This document shows, in pieces, positions 9,268 to 18,483 of a stretch of 64,000 nt of DNA; within the stretch, counting starts at the first letter, position 1, and the number at the start of each line of letters is the position of its first letter. The stretch is from positions 22,527 through 86,526 of the forward strand of contig NZ_JAAAUC010000013.1 of NCBI RefSeq assembly GCF_009908165.1. The letters run 5' to 3'. A program made the translations under genes and the position numbers. The notes beneath the pieces are model-generated. The model saw only the letters and a program-made list of their open reading frames with translations, was not told the origin of the DNA and did no database searches. Origin of the DNA: Frigidibacter albus (GTDB lineage: Bacteria; Pseudomonadota; Alphaproteobacteria; Rhodobacterales; Rhodobacteraceae).

Positions 9268-10092
9268 TCAGCCAAGCGCCTGCGCCGCAAGGGCGAAGCA
9301 CTGGAAGGGGGTTTGGGGGGCAGCCGCGCCGCCGCGCCGCATGGCGATGCCGCCGCCGGCGGGGGCCAGCCCCTGCGCGGCAAGCCAGGGGGCCAGACCC
9401 GCGGCCTCGGTGGTATCGACGCGCAGGAAGCCGCCGGGGCGCTGTGCGAACACGAAGGTCAGCAGGCGCTGCGCATCGCCGGCACTGGCGGCAATCACCG
9501 GCCCGGCCACCGCGCCGCGGCCAAAGGTGCGCAGGGCGGCAAAGCCTGCGAGCGCGGCGCCGTCGCGGATCACCGCCATCTGGCCCTCGGCCATCAACTC
9601 GGCGATCAGGCCCGCGCGGTCGGCGCCCGTGGCCTGCCGGTCCAGCGCCACCATCGCGGGCAGGTCGGCTTGCACCGCCCACTCCACCCCGTCCGGCGCG
9701 TTCTGCGCAGCGACAAGGCCCTGATGCTGCAACACCCGCCCGCAGGCGACGAAGCCCAGCTTCTCATACAGCGGCAGCCCGTCGGCGGTGGCGGTCAACC
9801 GCCATTCCGGCACCTCCAGGGCCATTGCCCGCTCCATCAGGCTGCGCCCCAGTCCGCGGCCCCGCATGGCCGCATCGACGATGATCATGTTCGCCATCGC
9901 CACACCGCCGAACGGCGTCGCCAGCGCCGTGCCGACCACCTGGCCCTCGGCCAGCGCCACCACACCCCGGCTCAGCCGCAGAAGCATCTGCCAGTCCTCG
10001 GCCCGGTGCGGCCAGCCCGCCTGCCGCGACAGGCGCAGCGCGCCCTCCAGATGCTCGGCGGTGAAGCGGTCGAAGGTAAGTGTGTCGGTCAT
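9268..10092 (-). CDS. GNAT family N-acetyltransferase with YitH-like C-terminal domain
   Basis: The 274-residue protein starts MTDTLTFDRFTAEHLEGALRL. Its N-terminal GNAT fold has the acetyl-CoA loop AMRGRGLGRSLMERAM around residues 80-95. The C-terminal half (from about VEWAVQADLPAMVALDR) resembles the second GNAT-type domain of YitH-like proteins. It probably acetylates a small amine, fitting its place ahead of an aminotransferase. It is the first gene of the minus-strand unit and is divergent from the HAD-II gene at 10399. Confidence 0.85.
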   Translation of the reverse strand: MTDTLTFDRFTAEHLEGALRLSRQAGWPHRAEDWQMLLRLSRGVVALAEGQVVGTALATPFGGVAMANMIIVDAAMRGRGLGRSLMERAMALEVPEWRLTATADGLPLYEKLGFVACGRVLQHQGLVAAQNAPDGVEWAVQADLPAMVALDRQATGADRAGLIAELMAEGQMAVIRDGAALAGFAALRTFGRGAVAGPVIAASAGDAQRLLTFVFAQRPGGFLRVDTTEAAGLAPWLAAQGLAPAGGGIAMRRGGAAAPQTPFQCFALAAQALG

Positions 10093-10398
10093 TGCGGCCC
10101 TGCTGAATTCGTGGCGTGGGGCCAGCTTAGCCGGGCCGGCGACGCAGGTGCTTTGGCAGGTCGCCGCGCGGCGCAATCTTCGGCCGTTCCGCCCCCGGCC
10201 CACCGCAGAAACTGCCACGCCGGGGGGCTGCGCAGCGCGCCCGCGGGGGCCAGACAATACCGCAAGCACAACTCTGTGCCGCAGAGCGCGCTGCATACGG
10301 TGTTTTGTGCTCTCGCCGCCCCGCAATGCGGCCGGGGGTGGCGGCGCAGGCGGCATAGACTGCGGACAACAGATCATCCCAGCCCCGAGGATCCGCGC
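10093..10398. other. Divergent intergenic region, no gene seen
   Basis: These 306 bp separate divergent GNAT and HAD-II genes and must hold promoters for both. Short GTGCCGCA-like and GCAGAAACTGCC-like strings occur but do not reach the motif found at 1098, 21082 and 22718. No open frame with family character was seen. Confidence 0.5.
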
Positions 10399-11067
10399 AT
10401 GGCCCCCTTCCGCCCGAAATACGTCACCTTCGATTGCTACGGCACGCTCACCCATTTCGACATGGCCGGCGCCGCCCGCCGCATCTATGGCGAGACACTG
10501 GACGAGCCGGCGATGCAAAAGTTCATCAAGAATTTCTCCGCCTACCGGCTGGATGAGATCCTTGGCGCCTGGAAGCCCTATGCAGATGTCGTGTCAAACG
10601 CGCTGGAACGCAGCTGCAAGCTGAACGGCGTGCCGTTCCGGGCCGAGGATGCGTTGCAGATCTACAACGAGGTGCCCACCTGGGGCCCGCATCCCGATGT
10701 GCCGGCCGGTCTTGCCAAGGTCGCCAAGGAAATCCCGCTGGTGATCCTGTCCAACGCGATGAACAGCCAGATCATGTCCAACGTCGAGAAACTGGGCGCG
10801 CCCTTCTACAAGGTGATCACCGCCGAGGAGACCGGCACCTATAAGCCGCAGATGAACGGCTTTGAATACATGATGGACGCTCTGGGCTGCGGACCCGAGG
10901 ACATCACCCATGTCTCCTCCTCCTTCCGCTATGACCTCATGACGGCGCATGACCTTGGCATCACCTCCAAGGTCTGGGTCAACCGCAAGCACGAACCGGC
11001 GAACCCCTATTACGGCTATACCGAGATTGCCGATATCGGCGGCCTTCCCGGCGTGTTCGGACTGTAG
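10399..11067 (+). CDS. Haloacid dehalogenase type II family protein
   Basis: The 222-residue HAD protein starts MAPFRPKYVTFDCYGTL. Motif I is DCYGTL, motif II is VILSNAMNSQ, the Lys region is ETGTYKPQMNGF, and the C-terminal block is THVSSSFRYDLMTAHDLG, followed by KVWVNR. The SSSFRYD block is closer to L-2-haloacid dehalogenases than that of the other HAD protein (6911-7627), but it is still not the canonical SSNxWD. Dehalogenation is therefore possible but unproved. The next gene, a flavin oxidase, begins five bases after its stop codon. Confidence 0.87.
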   Translation: MAPFRPKYVTFDCYGTLTHFDMAGAARRIYGETLDEPAMQKFIKNFSAYRLDEILGAWKPYADVVSNALERSCKLNGVPFRAEDALQIYNEVPTWGPHPDVPAGLAKVAKEIPLVILSNAMNSQIMSNVEKLGAPFYKVITAEETGTYKPQMNGFEYMMDALGCGPEDITHVSSSFRYDLMTAHDLGITSKVWVNRKHEPANPYYGYTEIADIGGLPGVFGL

Positions 11068-11071
11068 GGCG

Positions 11072-12349
11072 ATGAAGTTCGAATCCTATTGGCACGACAC
11101 GGCGCCCGCCTTCACCGACGCGGCGGCCGGGCCGGTCGCGGGCCACTATGATGTGGCGGTGATCGGCGCCGGCTTCACCGGGCTGGGGGCGGCGCGCAAG
11201 CTGGCCAAGGAGGGCCGCCGGATTGTGGTGCTGGAGGCGAAGAGCGTCGGCTTCGGTGCCTCTGGCCGCAATGGCGGGCATCTGAACAACGGCATCGCCC
11301 ACAGCTTCGTCCACGCGAAAGAGATGTTCGGGGCGGAACGGGCCAAGGCGATGTACCGCGCCTTCGACCAAGGCATCGAGACGCTGGAACGCATCATCGC
11401 CGAGGAAGGTATCGCCTGCGACTTCCGCCGGTCCGGCAAGCTCAAGCTCGCCTCCAAGCCCGCGCATTACGACAGCCTCGCGCGGAACTTCGAGGCGATC
11501 CACCGCGAGGTGGATGCCGATACGGCGATCCTGTCCAAGGCCGATCTGGCGGGCGAGATCGGGTCGGACATCTTCCACGGCGGGATGCTGCAGCACAAGA
11601 GCGCCATGATGCATATGGGCCGCTTCGTGGTCGGCCTTGCCGAGGCCGCTGCCCGGCATGGCGCGGTGATCCATGAGAATGCGCCCGTCACCGCCCGCCG
11701 CCAGAACGGCAAGGGATGGGAGCTGACGACGCCGCAAGGCACGGTCACCGCCGACAAGGTGTTCCTGGCCACTGGCGCCTATACCACCTCGGCCTTCCGC
11801 TACTTCCGCCGCCGCATCGTGCCGGTGGGCAGCTTCCTGCTGGCGACCCGGCCGCTGACCGAGGCCGAGGTGTCGGCCACCATGCCCGGCAACCGCACCT
11901 GCGTGACTTCGCTGAACATCGGCAACTACTTCCGCCTGTCGCCCGACAACCGGCTGATCTTCGGCGGCCGCGCCCGGTTCTCGGCCCGGTCCGATCAGCA
12001 GTCGGATGCGAAGAGCGGCGCGATCCTTGAGGCGGCGCTGGCAGGGATCTTTCCGCAGCTGGCGGGGGTGGAGGTGGACTATTGCTGGGGCGGGCTCGTG
12101 GACATGACCAAGGACCGCTTTCCCCGCGCCGGCCATGCGGACGGGGTCTACTACTCGATGGGCTATTCCGGCCACGGCGCGCAGATTGCCACCCATATGG
12201 GCGAGATCATGGCCGACCTGATCACCGGCCGCTTCGACCGCAATCCTTGGGCCGATCTGCCGTGGAAGGCGGTTCCGGGGCATTTCGGCCAGCCCTGGTT
12301 CCTGCCGCTGGTGGGCACCTACTACAAGCTGCTGGACCGGGTGCAGTAG
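11072..12349 (+). CDS. FAD-dependent oxidoreductase, gamma-glutamylputrescine oxidase (PuuB)-like
   Basis: The 425-residue DAO-fold enzyme starts MKFESYWHDTAPAFTD. It has FAD motif VAVIGAGFTGLGAARKLA (about 29-46) and the PuuB-like block GFGASGRNGGHLNNG. The late FAD contact is in YYSMGYSGHGAQIATHMGE. Related enzymes oxidise gamma-glutamylputrescine, sarcosine-like or other secondary amines with release of an aldehyde. The ATG at 11072 has AGGG upstream, and the gene is four bases from the HAD-II stop. Aldehyde dehydrogenases encoded at 12418 and 14944 could handle the aldehyde. Confidence 0.9.
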   Translation: MKFESYWHDTAPAFTDAAAGPVAGHYDVAVIGAGFTGLGAARKLAKEGRRIVVLEAKSVGFGASGRNGGHLNNGIAHSFVHAKEMFGAERAKAMYRAFDQGIETLERIIAEEGIACDFRRSGKLKLASKPAHYDSLARNFEAIHREVDADTAILSKADLAGEIGSDIFHGGMLQHKSAMMHMGRFVVGLAEAAARHGAVIHENAPVTARRQNGKGWELTTPQGTVTADKVFLATGAYTTSAFRYFRRRIVPVGSFLLATRPLTEAEVSATMPGNRTCVTSLNIGNYFRLSPDNRLIFGGRARFSARSDQQSDAKSGAILEAALAGIFPQLAGVEVDYCWGGLVDMTKDRFPRAGHADGVYYSMGYSGHGAQIATHMGEIMADLITGRFDRNPWADLPWKAVPGHFGQPWFLPLVGTYYKLLDRVQ

Positions 12350-12378
12350 ACATCGACGCTAGCTGGGTGTTTCCAAGC

Positions 12379-12406
12379 CTTCGGGGGGCTGACTGCCCCC
12401 CCGAAG
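12379..12406. terminator. Bidirectional terminator between convergent genes
   Basis: A perfect 10-bp stem (CTTCGGGGGG / CCCCCCGAAG) with an eight-base loop sits between the convergent oxidase and gabD-like genes. TTTCCAAG occurs on both flanks. Confidence 0.75.
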
Positions 12407-12417
12407 CGTTTCCAAGG

Positions 12418-13893
12418 TCAGAGACCGGCCATGTGGAAGGCCTTGGTCTCCAGATACTCGTCAATCCCCACCCGCGCGCCTTCGCGGCCCAGACCGGACT
12501 GCTTGACCCCGCCAAAGGGCGACACCGCGGTCGAGATGCTGCCGGTGTTCAGCCCCACCATCCCGAATTCCAGCGCCTGCCCGACGCGCCAGGCGCGGCG
12601 GTGGCTTTCGGTGTAGAAATAGGCGGCAAGGCCGAAGGGGGTGGCATTGGCAAGGCGGATCGCCTCCTCCTCCGTCTCGAACCGGAACAGCGGGGCGACG
12701 GGCCCGAAGGTTTCCTCCTGCGCCAGTTCCATCGCCTCGGTCGCGCCGGTCAGCACCATCGGCGCGGCGTATTGGCCGCCTTCGGGCACAGCGGCGCGGG
12801 CGAGGATCACCGCGCCCTTGGCGGTGGCATCGGCGACGTGGCGGGCGATCTTGTCGATTGCGGCGGCGTTGATCATGGGGCCGATCTCCACCCCCGGCTC
12901 CAGCCCGGGGCCGACCTTCATCACCGACACTTTCGCGGCCAGTTTCGCGGCAAAGGCCTCATACACCCCCGCCTGCACCAGAATCCGGTTGGAGCAGACG
13001 CAGGTCTGCCCGCCATTGCGGAACTTCGACGCGATGGCGCCCTCCACCGCAGCCTCCAGATCGGCATCGTCGAACACCACGAAGGGCGCGTTGCCGCCAA
13101 GCTCGAGGCTCAGCCGCTTCACCGTCGGCGCGCATTGGGCCATCAGCAGCGAGCCGATGCGGGTCGATCCGGTGAAGGACAGCTTGCGCACCATAGGGTT
13201 CGCCGTCAGCTCTGCCCCGATCTCGGCCGGCATCCCGGTGACGATGTTGATCACCCCGGCGGGAATGCCCGCGCGTTCGGCCAGAACCCCGAGGGCCAGC
13301 GCCGAGAAGGGCGTGAACTCGGACGGCTTGATCACCACCGTGCAGCCCGCTGCCAGCGCCGGGGCGACCTTGCGCGTGATCATCGCATTGGGGAAGTTCC
13401 ACGGGGTCACGATGGCCGACACGCCCACCGGCTCTTTCAGCACCACGATCTGCCGGTCGCCGGCAGGGGCGGGGATCACCGAGCCTTCGATGCGCCGCGC
13501 CTCTTCGGCGAACCATTTCACGAAGGACGCGCCATAGGCGATCTCTCCCCGCGCCTCGGCCAGCGGCTTGCCCTGCTCCAGCGTCACGATCAGCGCGAGG
13601 TCGTCGGCATGGGCCTCCATCAGCGCGAACCAACGCTCCAGCGCCGCGGCGCGGGCGGCATGGGGCACCCGGCGCCAGATCTGGAACGCGGTATTTGCGG
13701 CGGCAATCGCCGCAGCCGTTTCGCCGCCCGACAGGTCAGGCACCGTGCCGATGACCGCGCCCGTCGCCGGGTCGGTCACTTCGACGACCTTGCCGCTGGC
13801 GGCCGGCAGCCACGCGCCGCCGATCAGCGCCGCCTGCCGGAACAGACCCTCGTCCTTCAGCCCCGGAAGGCTGGCGTAAACCCTTGCACCCAT
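12418..13893 (-). CDS. gabD: NAD(P)-dependent succinate-semialdehyde dehydrogenase-like aldehyde dehydrogenase
   Basis: The 491-residue ALDH-superfamily enzyme shows the full catalytic set: Asn in PWNF (about 166), Glu in LELGGNAP (about 264) and Cys in GQTCVCSNR (about 298). The CVC arrangement and SPFGGVKQSGLGREG near the C-terminus are characteristic of GabD-type succinate-semialdehyde dehydrogenases. It would convert succinate semialdehyde or glutarate semialdehyde to the acid, feeding the TCA cycle. It is the last gene of the minus-strand unit that begins at 20986. A related aldehyde could be the true substrate. Confidence 0.9.
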   Translation of the reverse strand: MGARVYASLPGLKDEGLFRQAALIGGAWLPAASGKVVEVTDPATGAVIGTVPDLSGGETAAAIAAANTAFQIWRRVPHAARAAALERWFALMEAHADDLALIVTLEQGKPLAEARGEIAYGASFVKWFAEEARRIEGSVIPAPAGDRQIVVLKEPVGVSAIVTPWNFPNAMITRKVAPALAAGCTVVIKPSEFTPFSALALGVLAERAGIPAGVINIVTGMPAEIGAELTANPMVRKLSFTGSTRIGSLLMAQCAPTVKRLSLELGGNAPFVVFDDADLEAAVEGAIASKFRNGGQTCVCSNRILVQAGVYEAFAAKLAAKVSVMKVGPGLEPGVEIGPMINAAAIDKIARHVADATAKGAVILARAAVPEGGQYAAPMVLTGATEAMELAQEETFGPVAPLFRFETEEEAIRLANATPFGLAAYFYTESHRRAWRVGQALEFGMVGLNTGSISTAVSPFGGVKQSGLGREGARVGIDEYLETKAFHMAGL

Positions 13894-13904
13894 GATGAAA
13901 TCCC

Positions 13905-14936
13905 TCAGTCCAATGCGGCCAGAACGGCCCTTGTGATCGCCTCGGTCCGGTCCTGCCCCGGCACGGTGCCGATGCCCTGCGCCGTGGTCGCGCCAAGCGC
14001 CGCCATGATCCGCGCCGACGCGACCGCCTCGCCCAGATGGTCCATCATCATCGCCGCCGACCAGATCGCGGCGATGGGGTTTGCGATGCCCAGATGCGCG
14101 ATATCGGGGGCCGACCCATGCACGGGCTCGAACATCGACGGGGCCGAGCGCGAGGGGTTGATATTGGCCGAGGCGGCAAAGCCGAGCCCGCCCTGAATCG
14201 CCGCGCCCAGATCGGTGAGGATGTCGCCGAAGAGGTTCGACGCCACCACCACGTCAAGGCTTTCGGGCGCCATCACCATGCGCGCGCAGATCGCGTCGAC
14301 ATGGTAGTGGCTGACCTCGACATCGGGGTATTCGGCTGCCAGCTGGTCCGTCACCTCATCCCAGAACACCATCGAGTATTTCTGCGCGTTGGATTTGGTG
14401 ACAGAGGCCAGCTTGCCCCGGCGCTTGCGCGCCTGCTCGAACCCAAAGCGCAGGATCCGCTCCACCCCTACCCGGGTGAAGACAGAGGTTTCCACCGCCA
14501 CCTCATCGGGTGTGCCCACATGCACGCGGCCGCCCGCGCCGGAATACTCGCCTTCGGTATTCTCGCGGATGCACAGGATATCGAACCCCTCCTTGCGCAG
14601 CGGCCCCTGCACGCCGGGCAGCAGCCGGTGCGGGCGGATATTGGCGTATTGCACGAAGGCCTTGCGGATCGGCAGCAAGAGCCCGTGCAGCGACACCGCA
14701 TCGGGCACCAATGCGGGCCAGCCGACCGCGCCGAGGAAGATGGCGTCGAAGCTGCGCAGCGTCTCGATCCCGTCTTCGGGCATCATCCGGCCGGTTTGAA
14801 GGTAGGTCTCGCAGGACCAGGGGAAGGTCACTGTCTCCAGCAGGTCGGGGGCGGCTTTCTGCGCCACCTCGATGGCGGCCTCGGTGACGGGACGGCCGAT
14901 GCCATCCCCCGGGATCAGGGCGATACGGTAGGTCAT
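13905..14936 (-). CDS. Tartrate/D-malate-type dehydrogenase (isocitrate/isopropylmalate dehydrogenase family)
   Basis: The 343-residue beta-decarboxylating dehydrogenase starts MTYRIALIPGDGIGRPV. It has the substrate-binding VQYANIRPHR and IRENTEGEYSGAGG segments, the catalytic SVTKSNAQKYS Lys region, the metal site in ASNLFGDILTDLGAAIQGG, and the cofactor loop FEPVHGSAPDIA. Length and the GEYSGAGG loop fit TtuC/DmlA-like enzymes better than LeuB. Oxidation of tartrate, D-malate or a related 2-hydroxyacid with NAD is expected. It lies eleven bases upstream of the gabD-like gene and seven downstream of another ALDH. Confidence 0.9.
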   Translation of the reverse strand: MTYRIALIPGDGIGRPVTEAAIEVAQKAAPDLLETVTFPWSCETYLQTGRMMPEDGIETLRSFDAIFLGAVGWPALVPDAVSLHGLLLPIRKAFVQYANIRPHRLLPGVQGPLRKEGFDILCIRENTEGEYSGAGGRVHVGTPDEVAVETSVFTRVGVERILRFGFEQARKRRGKLASVTKSNAQKYSMVFWDEVTDQLAAEYPDVEVSHYHVDAICARMVMAPESLDVVVASNLFGDILTDLGAAIQGGLGFAASANINPSRSAPSMFEPVHGSAPDIAHLGIANPIAAIWSAAMMMDHLGEAVASARIMAALGATTAQGIGTVPGQDRTEAITRAVLAALD

Positions 14937-14943
14937 GGCGTCC

Positions 14944-16407
14944 TCACAGGTCGATCAGCACCGATTTGGTGCGGCGGTTGGCGTGATAGGCGTCGCGGCC
15001 CAGATCCTTGCCGATGCCCGAGGATTTGTATCCCCCCGTCGGCAGGATGTGATCGCGCGAGCGGCCATAGCGGTTGATCCAGACGGTGCCGGCCTCCAGC
15101 CGCTTCATCACCCGCAGGGCGCGTGACAGGTCGCGGGTGAAGAGGCCCGCGGCAAGGCCATAGGTCGGGTGATCGGCGAGGGCCAGCGCCTCCTCCTCGG
15201 TGCGGAAGGTCTGCAAGGTCAGGACCGGGCCGAAGATTTCCTCGGTCACGGCGGTGTTGGTCTGGCTGACGCCGGCCAGCAGGGTGGGGGCATAGAAATA
15301 GCCGGGGCAGTCGAGCCGGGCGGCGCCGGTCAGCACCTCCGCGCCCTCGGTGATGGCGGCGGCCACCAGCGCGTCGATCCGGTCCAGCTGGCGGGCCGAG
15401 ATGATGGGGGTATACTCGGTGGCGGCGTCCCATGTCGGGCCGAGGCGGCCGGGCTGCAGGCGGGCGACGAGGGCTTCGGTCAGGGCCCCCGCGACGCTCG
15501 CCTCCACCAGAACCCGGCTGCCGGCGACGCAGACCTGCCCCGCGTTGAACAGGATGTTGCGGGCGATGCTGTCGGCGGCGAGGGTCAGGTCGGCATCGGC
15601 AAACACCAGTTGCGGGCTCTTGCCGCCCAGTTCCAGCGTCATCGGCTTGACACCGCTGCGGGCGATATTCGCCATGATCGCCGATCCGGCGGCGGTGGAG
15701 CCGGTGAAGCTGACCTTGCCGATGCCGGGATGCCCGGTCAGGGCGTTGCCGGTGGTGGGGCCGTCGCCCAGAACCACATTGACCAGCCCCGCCGGAATGC
15801 CGGCCTGCACCGACAGCTCGGCCATGCGCAGCGTGGCGAAGGGGGTCATCTCGGACGGCTTCAGCACCACGGCATTTCCTGCGGCCAGCGCGGGGGCCAG
15901 CTTCCATCCGGCCATCGAGATCGGGAAGTTCCAGGGCGTGATCGCGCCCACCACGCCGTAGGGTTCGGTCACGATCATGCCCAGCTGGTCGCCGCGGGTG
16001 GGCACCAGGTCGCCGCCCTCCTTGTCGGCCATCTCGGCGAAGAACCGGATCTGTTCGGCCGTCACCGCGATGTCGCCGGTGGCGATCTGGCTGATCAGGC
16101 GGGTGGAGGCGACGGCTTCGAGTCGGGCCAAGTGTTCGGCATCCGCCTCGATCAGATCGGCCCAACGGTGCAGGGCGCGGGTGCGCTCGCGCGGCTGGCA
16201 GCTGCCCCAACCCGATGATTTCAGGGCGGCCTTGGCGGTGCAGACCGCCTCATCCATCAGATCGGCGCTGGCGATGGGCAGGCCGGCATAGGCCACGCCG
16301 TCCGAGGGGCGATGCAGGGTCATCGCGTCAGGTGAGGGCCGATAGCGGCCGCCGATGAAGTGCCCCTTCGGCAGGTCGAGCGCGTCGGGGTCGAAGGAAA
16401 GGCTCAT
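14944..16407 (-). CDS. Aldehyde dehydrogenase family protein
   Basis: The 487-residue NAD(P)-dependent aldehyde dehydrogenase starts MSLSFDPDALDLPKGHFIGG. The catalytic residues are Asn in PWNF (about 160), Glu in LELGGKSP (about 259) and Cys in FNAGQVCVAGSR (about 293). The C-terminal ILPTGGYKSSGIGKDLG block resembles PuuC-like or betaine-aldehyde-type enzymes. Together with the oxidases encoded nearby it could oxidise an aminoaldehyde. It is distinct from the GabD-like enzyme of the same unit. The precise substrate is not determinable. Confidence 0.9.
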   Translation of the reverse strand: MSLSFDPDALDLPKGHFIGGRYRPSPDAMTLHRPSDGVAYAGLPIASADLMDEAVCTAKAALKSSGWGSCQPRERTRALHRWADLIEADAEHLARLEAVASTRLISQIATGDIAVTAEQIRFFAEMADKEGGDLVPTRGDQLGMIVTEPYGVVGAITPWNFPISMAGWKLAPALAAGNAVVLKPSEMTPFATLRMAELSVQAGIPAGLVNVVLGDGPTTGNALTGHPGIGKVSFTGSTAAGSAIMANIARSGVKPMTLELGGKSPQLVFADADLTLAADSIARNILFNAGQVCVAGSRVLVEASVAGALTEALVARLQPGRLGPTWDAATEYTPIISARQLDRIDALVAAAITEGAEVLTGAARLDCPGYFYAPTLLAGVSQTNTAVTEEIFGPVLTLQTFRTEEEALALADHPTYGLAAGLFTRDLSRALRVMKRLEAGTVWINRYGRSRDHILPTGGYKSSGIGKDLGRDAYHANRRTKSVLIDL

Positions 16408-16536
16408 GGCGGTCTCCGGGGGGCTGGCTCTGCGGGGAGTCTAGCGCCGGGGTGCCCGCAGATTGCGTCGGGGCCACCCGCGTCGCAGCGGATAATTCTG
16501 TTTGCCGGCGCGGTGGCGCAATTCCCTGTGGGGGTG

Positions 16537-18483
16537 TCAGAGGGCGTATGCTTCGCGGAGACGGGCGAAAAGGGTGGGCATGTCGGTCTCGCCCGCCGCC
16601 ACCTCGGCAAAGACCCGGTGCTTGAGGAAGAACCGCCAGCCGACCGGCTGCGCGGCGAGGAAGGCGGTCAGGTGGGCATAGCGATCTTCCGTCCAGACCG
16701 CCTCGAAGGCAAGGCGGCCGGGGCTGAAGGCATAGAGCGCGGGGGCCGGGCGGGGGGCGGCGCGCAGCGCCCCGGTCGTCGCCGCATCCACCGCACCGCC
16801 CGCGATCACCACGCCGTAGTCGCGGGCGGCGGCCTCGGGGCTGACCGCGCCGCGCTGCACGTCCTGTAGCACCAGCGCCGGAGGCCGCGCGAAGGGATCG
16901 CCCCAACCGCCCGCGCCTGGGCCGGTGACGCGGATCACGTCGCCGGGGGCGCAGTGGACCAGATCGGTGTTGCCCAGCTCGACCGCCTGATCCGACCCCG
17001 GATTTTTCACGAAGCGCGAAACGCAGGCCTCGCCCGCGCCGTTCAGGCCCCATGCGCCCATGATGGATCGGTTGCGGTTGCGGGCCGTGACCACGGTTTC
17101 GGGGGCCGTCACCTGAAACTCCATCACCGCCGACAGCCCGCCGCGCCACAACCCCGGCGCGCCGGTATCGGGCGTGAGGCCATAGCGCAGGAAGCGGATC
17201 GGCACCTCGGCCTCGGTGATCTCGACCGGGGTGTTGCGCAGGAAGCCCGTGGCCCCGCCCGCGCCGTCGCTGCCATCGGCAAAGGGCATCGCGCCGCCAC
17301 CGCCGCCCACCGGGCCGATGGAGGCCATGATCGGCCGGCCGTTCCGCGCCGCGGTCTTGATGTTCATGATCGCGTTGCCACCGGGGGCAGCCGCCGGGAT
17401 GCGCCCCGGCAGGGCCTGCGCGAAGGCGCCCACCGTCACGATCTGCGTCATGGCGCAGGTCAGCGACCGCATCCCGATGGCCGCGCCGGGGGCAGAGTTC
17501 ACCACCGTGCCTTCGGGCAGCACCGCCCGCGCCGGGCGCAGGGTGCCGGCGTTGAGCCAGAGCGACGGGTCGAGCGTATAGAGCACATAGGTCAGCCCGA
17601 CCATCACCAGCGGATGCCGCTCGCGCCCGCCGGTCGGCATGTTCAGCGAGGAGCCAAGCTGCGGGTCCGAGCCGGTGTAATCCAGCGTCACCTCATCCCC
17701 CGCGATCCTTAGGGTCAGCGCGATGCGGGCGGGCAGGCCGGCGGGGCTGTCCTCATCGGCGTAGTCGGCAAAGCTGTAGCTGCCATCGGGGATGGTGCCG
17801 AGGATACGGCGGGCCTGCGCCTCGGCGTGGTCGAGGATCGCCTCCACGCCTTCCAGAAAGGCGGTCAGGCCAAAGCGGCGGATGATGCCCTGCATCTTGC
17901 GCTCGCCGACATTGACCGAGGCGATCTGCGCGGCAAGGTCGCCAAGGTTCTGGTCCGGCAGGCGCACATTGGCGCGGATCAGCTGCGCCACGAAGGGGTT
18001 CTGCACGCCGCCTTCCACCAGCTTGACCGGCGGGATGCGCAGGCCCTCTTGCGCAATCTCGGTCAGGCTGCGCGACAGGCTGGCGGGCACGGCGCCGCCG
18101 ACATCGGTGTTGTGGATGTGGCCGACGACGAAACAGGCCAGCTGCCCGCCGAAGAACACCGGCTTCCAGATGTGGATGTCGGGCGTGTGGGTGGCGACAT
18201 GGCCCGCCTCGGGGTCATTGGTGATGCAGATATCGCCCTCGGCATAGTCCGGGATGCAGGCCAGCAGCGGGCCATAGTCGATGCCGGAATACCAGGGCGC
18301 GCCGAACTGGCGCGGGTTGGCGAAGGCGAGGCCATCGCGCGTGACGATCTGGCAGGAGAAATCCTCGGTCTCCTTCACGAAGGCGGAATGGGCGGTGCGC
18401 ATCAGGGTGAAGGCCATCGCATCGGCGGCGGCCCCGCAGAAATTGGCCAGAACCTGAAGGGTCCGGGGGGTGATGGCGGTCAT
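16537..18483 (-). CDS. hyuB: Hydantoinase B / oxoprolinase subunit B-like protein
   Basis: The 648-residue HyuB-family protein has family blocks AFTLMRTAHSAFVKETEDFS, GDICITNDP, HIHNTDVGG and the Gly-rich VTGPGAGGWGDPFARPP near the C-terminus. Together with the HyuA-like subunit it performs ATP-dependent opening of a cyclic amide such as N-methylhydantoin, 5-oxoproline or a related lactam. Its start overlaps the stop of hyuA by four bases (ATGA), as expected for co-translated subunits. The family is somewhat longer than classical HyuB, with a tail after about residue 560 ending in MPTLFARLREAYAL. Confidence 0.9.
   Translation of the reverse strand: MTAITPRTLQVLANFCGAAADAMAFTLMRTAHSAFVKETEDFSCQIVTRDGLAFANPRQFGAPWYSGIDYGPLLACIPDYAEGDICITNDPEAGHVATHTPDIHIWKPVFFGGQLACFVVGHIHNTDVGGAVPASLSRSLTEIAQEGLRIPPVKLVEGGVQNPFVAQLIRANVRLPDQNLGDLAAQIASVNVGERKMQGIIRRFGLTAFLEGVEAILDHAEAQARRILGTIPDGSYSFADYADEDSPAGLPARIALTLRIAGDEVTLDYTGSDPQLGSSLNMPTGGRERHPLVMVGLTYVLYTLDPSLWLNAGTLRPARAVLPEGTVVNSAPGAAIGMRSLTCAMTQIVTVGAFAQALPGRIPAAAPGGNAIMNIKTAARNGRPIMASIGPVGGGGGAMPFADGSDGAGGATGFLRNTPVEITEAEVPIRFLRYGLTPDTGAPGLWRGGLSAVMEFQVTAPETVVTARNRNRSIMGAWGLNGAGEACVSRFVKNPGSDQAVELGNTDLVHCAPGDVIRVTGPGAGGWGDPFARPPALVLQDVQRGAVSPEAAARDYGVVIAGGAVDAATTGALRAAPRPAPALYAFSPGRLAFEAVWTEDRYAHLTAFLAAQPVGWRFFLKHRVFAEVAAGETDMPTLFARLREAYAL

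Noticed and set aside
12500..13600. Long plus-strand frames opposite the gabD, tartrate dehydrogenase and hydantoinase genes.
   Set aside because: They are artefacts of high GC at third positions opposite clearly conserved genes, and their translations are low-complexity Arg/Pro/His-rich without motifs.
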